A stretch of DNA of 64,000 nt from Telopea speciosissima (lineage: Eukaryota > Streptophyta > Magnoliopsida > Proteales > Proteaceae). Position 1 is the stretch's first letter. Each line of letters opens with the position of its first letter. Under the pieces are notes generated by a model. That model was not told the DNA's origin, did no database searches, and was given only the letters and a program-made list of their open reading frames with translations. Where the stretch lies: the NCBI RefSeq assembly GCF_018873765.1, contig NC_057924.1, positions 15,091,001 to 15,155,000 on the forward strand, given 5' to 3'. The translations under genes were made by a program, and so were the position numbers. Shown in pieces: positions 46,500 through 59,221 of this stretch.

Positions 46500-48379
46500 T
46501 CAATGCCAAAACTATTTGGATTCACTTTCAACATCCTTTTTCCATCTTGGAATTACATGATGTGGAAACTATGACTATTTACCAAAGAAAAAAAATTCTA
46601 GTTTGAAACAAAGACATTGAGAAGCCAAAAGCAAGAAACCAAAAGAGAAATTACAGAAACTAGGGCTTTATAATTATGGGGATCCACTTTAAAACATATT
46701 TTGCAGAACCTGAGAAGAAGTCCAAATATGAACATTACTTCAATCTAGGCTATTATCTACTTTCAACCCTTTCAGAAGGCCTCTACCCGCTGTTTAGCAT
46801 TTGGAACTTGGATGTAAGGATCTCAAACGATCCGCGGAAGCGAAAAAAGATCTATTCTACCGATGGGAGAAGTCATTCATATGAAAGAATTGCAAGGAAA
46901 ATCAAATGTTACCTTGAGTTTCACAAGCGCAAAACCTCTAATCGAATATAACCCTTTCATAGTCATTCCACACACTCTACACAGCTTTACGTTCCCACTC
47001 GATCAAGCAAGCTCCTCCACACACTAGGGTTCTCAAGCCCTAGATAATCTCTAAGGTCAAACACTAAGAGAGATGGAGGACGAATTCAAGGGGGAGGGGA
47101 ATGTGCTCCACGATTTCAAGAGTATGTGTAATTGAGTCAAGCTCTATTCATATTTTGGGTTGCGCAATATATTGAATATATTATGCAACCCACACTCCCA
47201 AATTAGTGGGACACATAAGCTAGGAGTATTGAGTTTCCTATTAAGACTCAATCTCCAAGCTCCCAAATCTTTCCAAGCAAGGAAGGATTCCTATTGCTAC
47301 AGGAATCCAATACTGAGTGCAATATCCAATATTGACTCAACATCATTCCTTTTCTAATACTTTGGGCCTGTACTTAACAACACAAGGTGTTAAAAGAGGG
47401 ATCCAAATCCTCTTCAGCGCATCAGACAGCTAAGCAAACTACACGCATCTTGTTATGGGTAAAAATTAGCCTTAGGGGCAACTAAAGATAATCCCACATT
47501 GGCGAGTGAATGGAAGACAGAGGTCCTTACAAGGATTGGAGTCATCACTCCCTCATGAGGCCTTTTAAAAAATGTGAGGATGACATTAAGCTAGTTTCGA
47601 AAGGCAACTCTGAGCGGACAATATCATGAGATGTATTTCCTGACCTCACCACATCCCAAGGACAACACCCAATTGTCTGATGTACATTGGGCATGTTGGG
47701 ACGTTGGAGAGGATCCAATTCCGTTAAAGAGACACCAATTGAGATTTCCAACTACTATTGTAGTCAAGTCCAATTGTCCTACATGTCTTCCATTGTTCTA
47801 GTATTTTTTTTAATTGAATCCAATGTCCTTGTAGTGTTGTTTGATACATAATATTGCATTAGGAGAAGGTTATTAAAATGGGAATTGGGGTTGAACCAGT
47901 CTCTGTCGAATTGAATTGAAATTGGCCGGAATTGATCGTAAAAACCTTAGAATAGATCCTCAGTTATGAAAACTCGATGATTCTATGACCAAAACCTTAG
48001 AATTGGCCATCTTGAATCAGCTGGAAGCAAGATCGATCACAACTGATTCCGATTTGAATCAACCAATTCAACTGATCTGATTACGATTTTTTAAACGATG
48101 ATTAGGAATTCTACTATTACAAATCAAAATTTTATTTGGTTCTAAATTATTACAATAATGAGCTTTACGAATACATAATATTGCATTAGGAGAAGGTAAA
48201 AGAAACAAATAAACCCAATCTATAAAAAAAACAAAATAAGAAACTATTGAGAAGCAAAGGGAGAGAAGCCAAAATATGGGCAATAATGAAGAGAAATATA
48301 TTGAAAGGCACTTCTGAACTCTGGTGGGAGATTGGGGAATGTAAGCAAGTTGTGTGTTCCCTCTTTTACTTCCTTGTAA
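46500..48379. other. 3' flank of copy D, shortened shared module
   Basis: Collinear with 13310-15911 but without the LINE and LTR parts and without the hAT MITE: the MITE site near 47133-47150 reads CAAGCTCTATTCATATTTTGG with one copy of the target. A ~60-bp segment at 47702-47758 is unique to this flank. Confidence 0.65.
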
Positions 48380-51300
48380 TCAAGGATTGCATACAGCAGC
48401 TTTAAATATTCTTGTGAAGGCATTTTCCAAGCAAGAAATATACAATTTCTCATTTATGAAGCCTTTCTCTGCTCCAACTGTCACCCTTAGCTCTCCCATG
48501 TAACTTACAATAGTTACAGTAAGACTCTGAAAATCATATCAATTTATCATTCCACTTATTAATATACAAGTAAAGTCAAATTCAAATAACATTACCAAAG
48601 TAGACATTTAAGAAGATTCATGGGCTAGTAATGGGCTTAAGCCCAATTTTAGATCCAAACAAATTCATGGTTGAATTAACTTATTGGGCCGGCCCATGAA
48701 CATCCCTTCCCTGTTCAAGATGACTTTGAGACACAAGAGGGTTTTTTAGTTCTTACCTGAGGCGAGCCAGCCACCATGTAATACAGTCCCCTAATAGGAT
48801 GATCAGCCAATGACATTTGTTCCATTGGCCCAATCATATTCGTGATCGCCATGCTCGTGTTCTTTAGCGTGCTATGGACATATTGAGCTGTTGTCTGCGA
48901 ATCCCCCAAAAAAATTAAGATTAGATCTTACTTATTACGATTTAGTTTTTCTTCACCGAATGTGAATAGAGAATCTCTACACCCTTGATGTTATGATTAG
49001 ACTTTCGGAAGAATGAATGTCATCATTAACTCCCGCTTCTCCTGTCCAATCAGAGGGTTATATCCCATTGATATGAGTAGATCCTCTCTTCACCATGGGA
49101 TAAGAGATATAAAGTAATACTAATTAAGAATAGATATTACTTAAGGATGTATTATATATACTTGCCTCAGGACCTCTGGTTTTCCTCATCATTTCTAGTA
49201 GTTCTCCTGTAAAGTAAACCCCTAATGACCCTCTTTTCCTCTTAATTATTCCCCGTACTTTGTGGATGAAGTTGAGGGGGTTCACCATTTCTGCATCAGC
49301 CGAATCAGGAATCGACACATGTAAGAAGCCAAACCGGTTGCCCCATGGTGACTTTGAATCTGGTTTATTCATCATCTCCTTGATTGATATTTGATAATTA
49401 TTGATTATTCTAGTGTTTAGGAGCACCAGTGCCGTCGAATGTGAATTGCTAGAACCTGGAGGACCCGATTTTTGCATGTATAGCCGTGTTCCGTAGAATA
49501 TTATCCCAGTAATGACATCATTAATTGTCTGGATTAAGTTAAAAGGAGAAAGATTAATGAGTAAAATTTTTAATAAAATCACAAAATAAGCTTAATCCTA
49601 CAAAAATGATACCATTGGTGAGTGACTGCATGGTGACAACAACTGATCAATGGAAACATAAAACAGATAGCCCCAATTAAGTAGAAGATAAGGTAGAAAC
49701 ATAAAACTTTCAGATATGATATAGCTATGAGGGTAAAAATGTCATAGTGAAGTGAATTGCTTCACTAAACATAGTGACACGGAAGATTACCCTAGAACTG
49801 ATGTGAGGATATTTCATTGCCACCCTAACCTCTAGTAGGATTTTTATCCTCTCAACTGTGGTGCAGTACACCACACTTGAGAGTCCAACCGCAAAAACAT
49901 GGGCAATTGCATATTTTCATCTTCTCAAGTGTTAGGTGGAATGTTGGATTTTCAAGTATACTTGAGAGGATAAAAATCCCCTATTGTAGCAGTTTAAGAT
50001 GGCTGAGCATGGAAAATTATCTCCTCCAATTTTTTGCTCAGCCCAGTTCCTATATAGGGGGTGGTGGATCCCACCTAGGTAGAGTGATTGGGCAGGGACA
50101 GGGTGGTCATTCCAATCCCCCCTTGTTAGAGGAATTGGGGAACTGGGCCGGACAGAAAACTCGAGGTGATAAAGATCCGGCTGAGCATAGACATTAAATA
50201 GGGCACTTCTGACTTCACACATGTGTAAAAGCATTAAAGATCACAACTTATGACAAAATAGTACCATTTAATGTTGAAAAAAGATATTGTTGTCAATTGG
50301 TGAATAGTGAATTGTCCATTTCATGAAGAAACCTATAATTCCACCACTTTTTTTTGTTTTTTGGGGGGGAGGAGGTTATGTTCCTTAAATGACCAGGTGG
50401 CCTTTGTGTTAGTATGGGGACCAATGGGACAATTTGGATCTTCTACTGTCGAGCTGCCCGGCAGGACCGCGCTGCCCAGACACGGTGCTGCTTGCAATGT
50501 CCGCCTTACCCCTGTCCAAACATCTTGCCCGAGTGGGGGTAAGGCGATCTTTGCACGCAGCACCGTGTCTGGGCAGCACGGTCCTACCGAGCAGCTCGGC
50601 AGTAGAAGATCTGGATCCCCAATGGGAACATGCACGAAAGCATCAATTGGAGCAGGATTTCAACCTTTTTTAGGGGTGGGACAGTAATTTCACAAGCCCA
50701 TATCTATGTGGAAGGGCAACATTGTCCATATCTACATGGGGGCCCCACAACTTGGCATCATCTCCAACTAGTCCGCATGGATTAGTCAATTCTTAGCAAC
50801 CAAACACGATCTAAATGATTGTCACTTTGTTTATATTGAATCATAAACACCACATTCCTTCTTAACAAACAAGGTATTCTTATATGAACTGTAGTAAGTT
50901 GGCCTAATAAGGAAAAGGGCATTTTACCAAAAATAAAAAATAAGGAAAAGTGCAAAAATTAAAAATAGTTAAAAAGAAAACACAAGAAAATACTTAGTTT
51001 TCTTATTGACAAAAAGATCAAACATACCAAAAGAGGGGAAGTTTTTAGAATCTAGCAATTGAAATGTCATATTCCCTAGTCCCTATCGTATGAACTCTGA
51101 AATATGATCAAATATGATCCTGACATGAAACCCGGATCATATTTTCATATGCCTCTTGGTCCATATATGGATTCCACTCATTCTCTCTTCCATTAACATA
51201 GGTCTTCGCCTTTGGTGTCGGACTCTCCTGACATGCATTACTCGAAGAGTCCCATCCAACCACCAAAAGTTAGGAGAGGACTCCTAGATAGTTCACTATG

Positions 51301-52451
51301 TCCTCTCTCAATGCATATTAATTATTTCCTAATATCAATGCATAACTTGAAAGCCGGATCTTTATCCCCTCCAGGTCCCTGTCCGGACCAGTTCCCCAAT
51401 GCCTCTATCTAAGGGGGCACAATGACTACCCTACCCCAGCTCGAGCACTCTGCCCGGGTAGGGTTCAACCCCCTTATTAGAGGCACTGGGGAACTGGGTC
51501 GGGCAGGGAACTGCAGGAGATAATTTTCCCTTAAGAGCCAGATACTAAGCTAGCTAGCAGTGTAAAGGCAACATTACCCCACCAAGCTTGTCCTTGATTT
51601 GTTTGATCTGGTCAAGAGAGAATGTCACAGTTGAAATGGTGATAGGCCGGAACTCCACCCCCTCATTGCCAGCCCTGATTGGTGTCCAATCATCTTCTAC
51701 GAAACTGCTCTTCAGAATGCTCCATGCAAAGTCTGAGGTAGTGTTGATGAACATTGAGAGAATATCAGTCACTCTCTTAAAGATACTTCTTCTTCTGTTG
51801 TTGGAATCAGAACTGATGAGACCCTGCTTTGATGAAGGAAATGTTAAAGGAAGAGAAGGGTTATCAGCCCTTCTTAAGCAATTAAATAAAGCTCCCATGA
51901 GTGAGAAGCCATCACCAAGTGCATGATGAAGCTTAAATACTCCAGTCCCAGCTGCGTTACTTGTTGGGTATTTGATTAAGTGAACTTCCCACAAGGGCCT
52001 GCTTTGTGGGAGCCTTTCAATGGCTATCTTCGACAAATATTCTTGCAAGTACTCGTCGTAAGATTCCAGCGATAACCCATCTGGAAAGATAGGGACATGA
52101 ACATGGTCTTCCAGCTTCACTTCCACCCTCTTCCATTGTTTCACACCATGCTCGTCTCTAACCTGAAAACCATCAAATAAAACCGAATTGGTAAGTGTTG
52201 ACTGCTGTGGAGTTGGCTATATATATAAAGAGAGAGAGAGAACCAACCATGATAGAGGAGAAGCGAGGGTTGATTGGGAGGAAAAGAGTTTTAAGCAAAA
52301 AATTGCTCTGTACGCCATCTATGGGGATTTCAAATTCCAAAGCAGCGAGGATGGAGATGGAGAGCACAGAACTGTTGAAGTACTGACCAGTCGGGCTCAC
52401 TGGTTCGTCAACTTCTACAACATCAGCTGTGTCTCCAATGAACTGATCCAT
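48380..52451 (-). CDS. WSD1-like: WSD1-like wax ester synthase/DGAT, copy D (intact)
   Basis: Same family as copy B. Exons: 52248-52451 (ATG at 52451), 51578-52162, 49166-49528, 48757-48894, 48380-48526, all in phase 0, giving 478 codons plus TGA. The N-terminus reads MDQFIGDTADVVEVDEP; HHALGDG lies at about 147-153 in exon 2, NMIGPMEQ in exon 4, and the C-terminus is FKAAVCNP. Intron 3 has the same GC donor (GAG|GCAAGT). Compared with B there are scattered substitutions (for example VEVKLED, IERLPQ, GTGVFKLHH), some beside the catalytic motif. Intron 2 (2.05 kb) has four foldback elements, three with clear or likely target duplications, absent from B and A. A 1.8-kb LTR nest starts about 400 bp upstream. 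Role inferred: acyl transfer to alcohols or diacylglycerol at the ER. No lesion was seen; expression is unknown. Confidence 0.88.
49838..49979. repeat. Foldback element 1 in intron 2 of D
   Basis: Ends GGATTTTTATCCTCTCAA and TTGAGAGGATAAAAATCC are perfect inverted repeats. The empty site in B is GAGTACTAGTAGTTTAAG near 17385. The target duplication is imperfect (CTCTAGTA against CCTATTGTA). Confidence 0.75.
50011..50180. repeat. Foldback element 2 in intron 2 of D
   Basis: Starts GGAAAATTATCTCCTCC and ends GATAAAGATCCGG. Arms pair (CAGCCCAGTTCC against GGAACTGGGCCG). Loop GACAGGGTGGTCATTCC. Flanked by the perfect 8-bp duplication CTGAGCAT (50003-50010, 50181-50188). Empty sites with one CTGAGCAT are in B (about 17403) and A (about 6567). 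Confidence 0.9.
50430..50619. repeat. Foldback element 3 in intron 2 of D (long arms)
   Basis: Arms of about 75 bp (left with CTGCCCAGACACGGTGCTGC, right with GCAGCACCGTGTCTGGGCAG) and loop CAAACATCTTGCCCGAG. 8-bp duplication CAATGGGA at 50422-50429 and 50620-50627. Empty sites in B (about 17642) and A (about 6773). Related in design to 18899-19074. Confidence 0.9.
51355..51530. repeat. Foldback element 4 in intron 2 of D
   Basis: Starts CGGATCTTTATCCCC, ends GATAATTTTCCC. Arms of about 45 bp (CAGTTCCCCAATGCCTCT against AGAGGCACTGGGGAACTG). Flanks TTGAAAGC and TTAAGAGC are a degraded 8-bp duplication. Orthologous with 60179-60352 in copy E. Confidence 0.85.
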
Positions 52452-52504
52452 TTGAATCCTTTGATGCCCGACATGTAAGTTGAACCATACCATGGGCCTC
52501 TAAA

Positions 52505-52512
52505 TTTATATA
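52505..52512 (-). promoter_or_regulatory. Candidate TATA box of copy D
   Basis: TATATAAA on the minus strand, 54-61 bp before the ATG, at the position of the TATATAG in B. Confidence 0.45.
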
Positions 52513-52852
52513 ACAACGATCTATCAATTAGGTATTCGTCGGTGTAATTGCTGTCACATTAATATAGTCTCTTTTTTTTGGTAAATATTACTGTCACATT
52601 AATATGCCAACCTTCTATGGGAGGCACATAATAAGCTATTTAATAAAAAAAAGGCAAAAGTTTTTATGCACAGTCGTGTATGTGCATTAAATGCAGTTAG
52701 ATTGGCATTTATGGCAATCTGAAATGTCATAAAAACCCTTACATTCCTTTTGTTTTTTTTGGTAAAACGTCATTTACTAGATAACGTGAAATTTTATTTT
52801 TTTTTCTTTTTCGTAAAGGATAACTTGAAAACTCATGGTTGAAGATTACATA

Positions 52853-54684
52853 TGTTATGAATGTGTATTAAGGGATAGAATAGAATTATTAGTTAGCCTT
52901 GGTGGTTAGTTAGTTAGCTTATGAGAAAAAATCAAGCATAGAGTTATAAGGGTAATTTTGATAAATTAAAAATCTTTCAGAAAATATTGGATATTGAGCT
53001 CATATCGCCTGGAATTTAAAATGGTACAACTTTAATTCTCTGGTTGATTCCATCTGGGTTTAGGAGAGAAAGATATAGCCCAAACACGATTCCTAGTGAA
53101 AATAGAATTAAAAATGAAAAAATATAATTTAAAAAAAAGAAAAATCTCTTTTCTCTCCATTCTCTCTCTCCTAAACCCTCTCTCTCCTCTCTCTCCTCTC
53201 TCTCTCTCCTAAACCCTCTCTCTCCCTTTCTCTCAAATTCACTCGGCTTCTATCTTTTCTCTCTGGCATTGCCTCTCAAATTCTCTTATCTCCTTCCCTT
53301 CTCCCTATCACGAGCTCTCTTTCCCCCCATATAATATCCCATATCTTGACCGTACTCGACCAAGCCCTTTTTAGGATTCCTTCGTTTTTTTCGTTTTTGT
53401 AGTTTTATTTTTCTGTTTTAGACAAACAGTAGCCGAATTTCTTTTCTTTCTTCCTTTTGGATACAGCAGTAACAGAATTTCTTTTTCTATCACATATTGT
53501 TTAGTTCCCTTCTAGATTTTAGTTTTCCTTTTTAGTTGATAACGGCCCTCTTCCGTATATCCGATTTATCATTCCCTTCTTTTTATTTTTAGTTTTAGAT
53601 CTTATGTAATTAGGTTATCATATGTAATTTTAAATTTTAGAATCATTGTTAGGATAATTTTTATTTCCTTATCCCTTCGATCATATGTGTAATTTTTATT
53701 ATACACTTTGATAATTTATTATTCAATATTGGATGCGACTTCAAGTGATGGAATCATCTTCATTGGAGTTCTTCGAATCAGCTAAGTTCTTTTTCTTATA
53801 AATTTTAGTTTTAGTAATTTCTATGTCGTTTTCTCCATCAATCCTTCCTTTCCTCTTCGTTGTTTTCATGGCTAGCTAAACCTCTCCTCTTGGGAGTGGG
53901 TGAAAACATGAGAGAATGAAGAATTGATGGCTAGCATTGTTTATGTGATTAATGGACATGATCAATATTGGACTTACAATGGATGACTGCCCACAACTTG
54001 TATGTCATTCCAAGGGGAACTATATACATGTTCATTAGCCGTATCCATTGTGACACCATTATGTTCATGTATTTTTTTACATTGTATGTTGTATGAGCAC
54101 TATTTTCATAGGATATGTTAGCCGTATATGAGCCGTGCCGCATATCTTATAGACCTAGGCCGTATGCATGCTTTGCCCTAATATGCTAGTCATTGACCTG
54201 CCCTAATTCCCATGGTGGAACCCATTCCCAAGTGACTTTCTTACTTTTAATTCATCCATTCCCTTAGCGGTTGCCCTAGTTTCTATTTTTAATTTGTTAT
54301 CTTTGGTAATTTAGTTGCTTCTATATTTGCTAGCTTCCATAATTGGTAGTTTCCATATATAGGTTGTTTTCATATTTGGTAAGTTGTACACTTCGCCTTA
54401 ATTAAAAGTGAAAATTTATTCAAGGTTGACCTCCTCATGTTCGACCCATAGCTACGCGTGCGGTATTATTTCTTGCAAACAAGTTAGCTTAGTTGTGGCT
54501 AACGGTTGGGTTGGCTTGTATTGCCCTATAAAAAGGGATTGTATTGTATGCATTGGATATGGAATATGAAATAAGAAATTGTTAGTTTGTTAAATTTCTC
54601 CCTATCCCTTCCTCAGGAGGTCTGCTACGCCTCGAAGTAGTGTTTCTTCCCTTCCCTGTTCATGATCTATCCTTGATCATAACA
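52853..54684. mobile_element. Small solo LTR upstream of D, interrupted
   Basis: Ends TGTTATGA and TCATAACA with ACATA duplications (52848-52852 and 54685-54689). Own length about 262 bp after removing the inner insertion. It has CCCTATAAAAAGGG. Ortholog of 21594-34804. Confidence 0.87.
52922..54481. mobile_element. 1,560-bp insertion within the solo LTR
   Basis: Starts TGAGAAAAAATC and ends CTTGCAAACA, with the 10-bp direct repeat AGTTAGCTTA on both sides (52912-52921, 54482-54491). The empty site is near 21645-21665. It contains a CT-rich tract (53150-53330) and no coding frame. TG...CA ends suggest a solo LTR, but a 10-bp duplication is longer than the usual 4-6 bp; a Mutator-like element is the alternative, although no inverted repeats are seen. 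Confidence 0.75.
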
Positions 54685-55110
54685 ACATAACTCCAATAAC
54701 CATGGATCGAAAATAGGCCCATGCTATCGTACACATCACCGATAGGGCACTCCTTGCCAGAGACTCAGCCAAGCTGTTAGTCTCCCTTGGAATAAAAAAA
54801 AAGTTACAAATTTCAAAACAACAGGAAAGATAAATAATATTTTCCAAAACAGGTCTCAAGTTTAGCGGTGAAGATGTTAAACAACCAATAAGATAATTGA
54901 TGACGCTTCTACTACTCAACTCAAACTATACACGATCAAAACCCTTTGAAATAGCTTCCAACATCGATGCTCTTAATGTCATAGCCTCCCCAACTGCAAC
55001 ATTTTTGAAAACCGTAGGATTAGATAAAGCATGAAGTGGTTTCCCCTGACAATTACGATAGATAATACCAAGTCCAACAACATAAGTTTTAACCTTCTTT
55101 TAATTGCCTC
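54685..55110 (-). mobile_element. LINE 3' fragment with RNase H remnant (module of E)
   Basis: Third copy of the fragment at 11608 and 34805, with PRETNSLAESLARSAL. One plus-strand A run has expanded (near 54797). Confidence 0.72.
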
Positions 55111-55179
55111 TTCTCTTATTTCCTAAAGTTATTTAATATAATATTTATGTAAAGCATTACAACAATATATATATATATA

Positions 55180-56370
55180 TATACTTAATTCAGGTCTGTG
55201 AGGATCCGCCACGGGATTCCTCTTGAGGAATGGTCCTCCTTTTGAGGACAGGAAAGAAGTGTTGTGCAATTATTGGGGATTGGGATAATGCAATCATATG
55301 AAATGGAGTCGCCACCTAGGGTTAGGGCCTAGGACCCAATTGGTGTAGTCTATAAAGGGCTATATGATTCCATATGATCTGGTCGAAGATTTTGGGTAGG
55401 TGGTCAGGTTACGAATGTGGGAAGGTGTTAGGCACCCATCTCGCCCGATTAACCGGTCTTTCTACTAGATGTTTGATTTCGAATGTTCTCCCATAATAAC
55501 ACATCCTATACCAACATGCATGGCTAAATGATGATGCATATACTATTTAAAGAAAACTAAACTACATTATGCTAAATATTATGTACATTACACAAGAGCA
55601 CTTAATAGTCAACATTGTGTCAGAATTAAAAGTTAACGGTATAAATGTATACTTGCATGATAAATCAATGCTACTATGAAGAATGCAAGATGGAAGGCGT
55701 CCCCCGACTCAGGTGGAGACGAACAATCGACTTACCTCTCTCTTGTTAGACAGTATAATGGTTTGCAGTTGTTGAGTTTCGTACTTAGAATCTTGGGCAG
55801 AATAACGGCGTCACAAGGTCTTGGGAGCCTGATGCTCGATCCTCGGACAGAATAACAACGTCGCAGAAGATACGAAAGTCAAATGCTTGATCTTCGGATA
55901 GAACCACTGCGCTATATGGGACTCATAGTCTTTAAGGGAATGGTGTGAAAAAGGGTTGGGTAGTCGGATATAGGCGATCAGGACTACGGATAGGGCAACG
56001 GGGCCAAAGGATTCAAAGCTAGGGATGGGGTGGACCCCGGGACAAGCGAAATAGGGCTTTGGACAGCAAAACATGTAGAACTGAGCTCTAAAAGCACACC
56101 TCTCTCGAAAAGATTGTTTGTTGCAAATGAGGGAGGGAACCCCTATTTATAGGGGTCCCGAGCGCTACGAAAGAAGCCATGATTACGGAGGTGCCACGAC
56201 TGCGGCACCTCTGTAGTCCTGATTTTGGACCACATCACCGCAAAAGAGAGATCCTCTCTTCCGCAGCCATGATTACGGAGATGCATGGTTTTGCTTATTG
56301 TAAATTCTCATTACATGATGGTCGGTTTTTTATTTTATACATTAAAGCGGTTAGTAGATGAAGGTTTTCA
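55180..56370 (-). mobile_element. LTR fragment (module of E)
   Basis: Third copy of the LTR at 12100 and 35270, with GGTGGCGACTCC near 55303-55314 on the minus strand and CCTATAAATAGGG near 56140. Confidence 0.5.
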
Positions 56371-57051
56371 ATTCACAACCTATATCGAGCTGGAAATTTA
56401 CATTCAAAATCAATACCAAAACTATTTGGATTCACTTTCTACATCCTTTTTCCATCTTAGAATTACGAGATGTGGAAACTATGACTATTTACCAAAGAAA
56501 AAAAATTCTAGTTTGAAACAAAGACATTGAGAAGCCAAAAGCAGGAAACCAAAAGAAAAATTACAAAAAACTAGGGCTTTATAATTATGGGGATTAACTT
56601 TAAGACATATTCTGCAGAATCTGAGAAGAAGTCCAAATATGAACATTAGTTCACTCTAGGCTATTAGCTACTTTCAACCTTTTCAGAAGGCCTCTACCCG
56701 TTGTTTAACATTTGGAATTTGGATGTAAGGATCTCTAACGATCCACGGAAGCGAAAAAAGATCTATTCTACCGATGAGAGAAGTCATTCATATGAAAGAA
56801 TTGCAAGGAAAATCAAATGTTACCTTGAGTTTCACAAGCGCAAAATCTCCAATCGAATATAGTCCCTTCATAATTGTTCAACGCACTTCGCACAACTTTA
56901 TAGTCCTACTCGATCAAGCAAGCTCCTCCACACACTAGGGTTCTCAAGCCTTAGATAATCTCCAAGGTCAAACACTAAGAGAGAGGGAGGGCGAATTCAA
57001 GGGGGAGGGGAATGTGCTCCACAATTTCAAGAGTGTGTATTTGAGACAAGC
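56371..57051. other. Module spacer, flank of E
   Basis: Non-coding counterpart of 13251-13946 and 36421-37136. Nothing else seen. Confidence 0.5.
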
Positions 57052-57059
57052 TCTCTTCT

Positions 57060-57728
57060 TAGGACTGCAATAGGGTCAGGTTGGGTCGGGCTTTTAAAAC
57101 CCTAACCCAACCCTGATCGAGTCCCCTTAGTTGGGCCCGAGCCCGTCTTGACCCTGACTCAGGGCCTAAAACCCTGACCCTAACCCTGACGGACCAAGCC
57201 CAGCCCAAGCCCGCCCTTAATGGCCCTGATTGGGTCGGGCTTTGCCTATTGGCCCTGACCCTGACCCTGGCCCTGAACCTGACCTTGACGCAATAAACAA
57301 ATTAAAATAGTTGAATATTTATATACTAACACAATAAAGGGACAAATTCACATTAATCTGGTTATTTTATTATGTTTCTTTTTCCTTGATACAATGGTTA
57401 GGCCCCATTTTAAATAAAATTTTATTCCTTGATTACATGTATCATAACTTCTATTTTTTGTTAAATAAAGAATTTTCTTCATGGAGTAAAACTCAGAAAT
57501 GATGCTTTAGTGAACTCTAGCGCACATACTAGAATACTAACACAATAAACTAAATCAGAGCCAAAATCAAGGTACGGCTGAGCCCAAGGTCTCAACCCCG
57601 ACTCGGGGCCAAAAATTTCTGGCCCTAACTCGCCCTCAAGGCCAGAAATCTTTAGCCAGGCCCTATTCGGGCTTAGGTCGAGTGGGCCAGGGCAGGTTCG
57701 GGCTGACAGGGCCAAACTTGCAGCCCAA
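57060..57728. mobile_element. hAT-like MITE, module of E
   Basis: Starts TAGGACTGCAA after TCTCTTCT (57052-57059) and ends TTGCAGCCCAA before TCTCTTCT. Ortholog of 13955-14614 and 37145-37838. Confidence 0.85.
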
Positions 57729-58826
57729 TCTCTTCTTATTTTGGGTTGCGCAATATATTGAATATATTATGCAACCCACACTCCCAAATTAGTGGGACAC
57801 ATGAGCTAGGAGTATTGAGTTTCCTATTAAGACTCAATCTGCAAGCTCCCAAATCTTTCCAAGCAAGGAAAGATTCCTCTTGCTAGAGGAATCCAATATT
57901 GAGTGCAATATCCAATATTGACTCAACATCATTCATTTTCTAACACTTTGAGCTTGTAGCTAGCAACACAAGGTGATAAAAGAGGGAACCGAATGCTCTC
58001 TAGGACATCAGACTGCTAGGCAAACTGCACACATCCTGTTATAGGTAAAAACTAGGCTTAGGGGCGACTAAAGATAATCCCACATCGATGAGTGAATGGA
58101 AGACGGTTGTCCTTATAAGGATTGGAGTCATCACTCCCTCATGAGGCCTTTTAAAAATTATGAGGGTGACATTAAGCTAGTTTTAACGTGCAGCTCGGAG
58201 CAGACAATATCATGAGATGTATTCCATGACCTCATCAAATCCCAAGGACAACACCCAACCACCTGATGCGCATTGGGCATGCTGGGACGATCAAGTCAAA
58301 TTGTCCTTCATGTCTTCCATTGCTCTAGTATTTTTTTTAATTGAATCCAATGTCCTTGTAGTATTGTTTGATACATAATATTGCATTTGGAGAAGGTTAT
58401 TAAAATGGGAATTGGGGTTGAACCAGTCTTTATCGAATTGAATTGAAATTGGCTGGAATTGATCCTAAAAACCTTAGAATAGGTCCTCAGTTATGAAAAC
58501 TCTATGATTCTATGACCAAAACCATAGAATTGGCCATCTTGAATCAGCTGGAAGCAAGATCGATCACAACTGATTCCGATTTGAATCAACCAATTCAATT
58601 GATCTGATTACGATTTTTCAAACGATGATTAGGAATGCTACTATTACAAATCAATAATTTATTTGGTTCTAAATTATTACAATTATGAGCTTTACGAATA
58701 CATAATATTGTATTTAGGCTTGGGCTTCTCTTATTGTAAATTCTGAATTTCAATCAAGGTAAAAGAAACAAATAAACCCAATCTATAAAAAAACAAAATA
58801 AAAAAATATTGAGAAGCAAAGGGAGA
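57729..58826. other. 3' flank of copy E, cut off before exon 5
   Basis: Collinear with the flank of D up to AGAAGCAAAGGGAGAG at 58826, about 100-150 bp before where the exon 5 stop codon should be, then switches to unrelated sequence. The closest match is D (shared AATAAACCCAATCTATAAAA). Confidence 0.7.
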
Positions 58827-58930
58827 GGAATTTTTATCTCCTACAATTCTGACACCCTCCAATTCCTCTACAATCCCTCATATGGGAGCTGAAATGACCA
58901 CTTACCCACTGCCTGGACACACTAATATTA
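58827..58930. repeat. Half of a foldback MITE at the break
   Basis: GAATTTTTATCTCC, CCAATTCCTCTA and GAAATGACCACTTACCC match the left arm and loop of the foldback family. The right arm is missing. It sits exactly at the breakpoint of the flank of E. Confidence 0.6.
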
Positions 58931-59221
58931 TATCCTATATTAAATCTCTTTTTTGAAGAATTAGGTTATAGAATGAATCCAAAACATATTCCCGGAATAC
59001 ATATCAAACTCGGCCTTGCCTTGTCATCAGTATAAGAAAAAGACTTAGTCGTCCTCTTCAGCAGTATTCATCACGATTAGTTTATGAAAATTGGAATCGC
59101 ATCAAAATTTAAAACATAAACAAATAGTAGTAGTAGTAGTAGATCTATGTAACAAAAGACAAGAATTCATCAGAAATTCATACGAGAGAGATCGGATCTA
59201 GAGAGGGAGAGGAAGGTTTAC

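Noticed and set aside
46676-46951. A 91-codon plus-strand frame rich in basic residues in the flank of D
   Set aside because: The equivalent positions in the flanks of B, C and E are broken by frameshifts and stops, and no family is recognised; probably chance.
52261-52478. Plus-strand frames over exon 1 of D
   Set aside because: Antisense shadows of the WSD exon, with equivalents at each copy.
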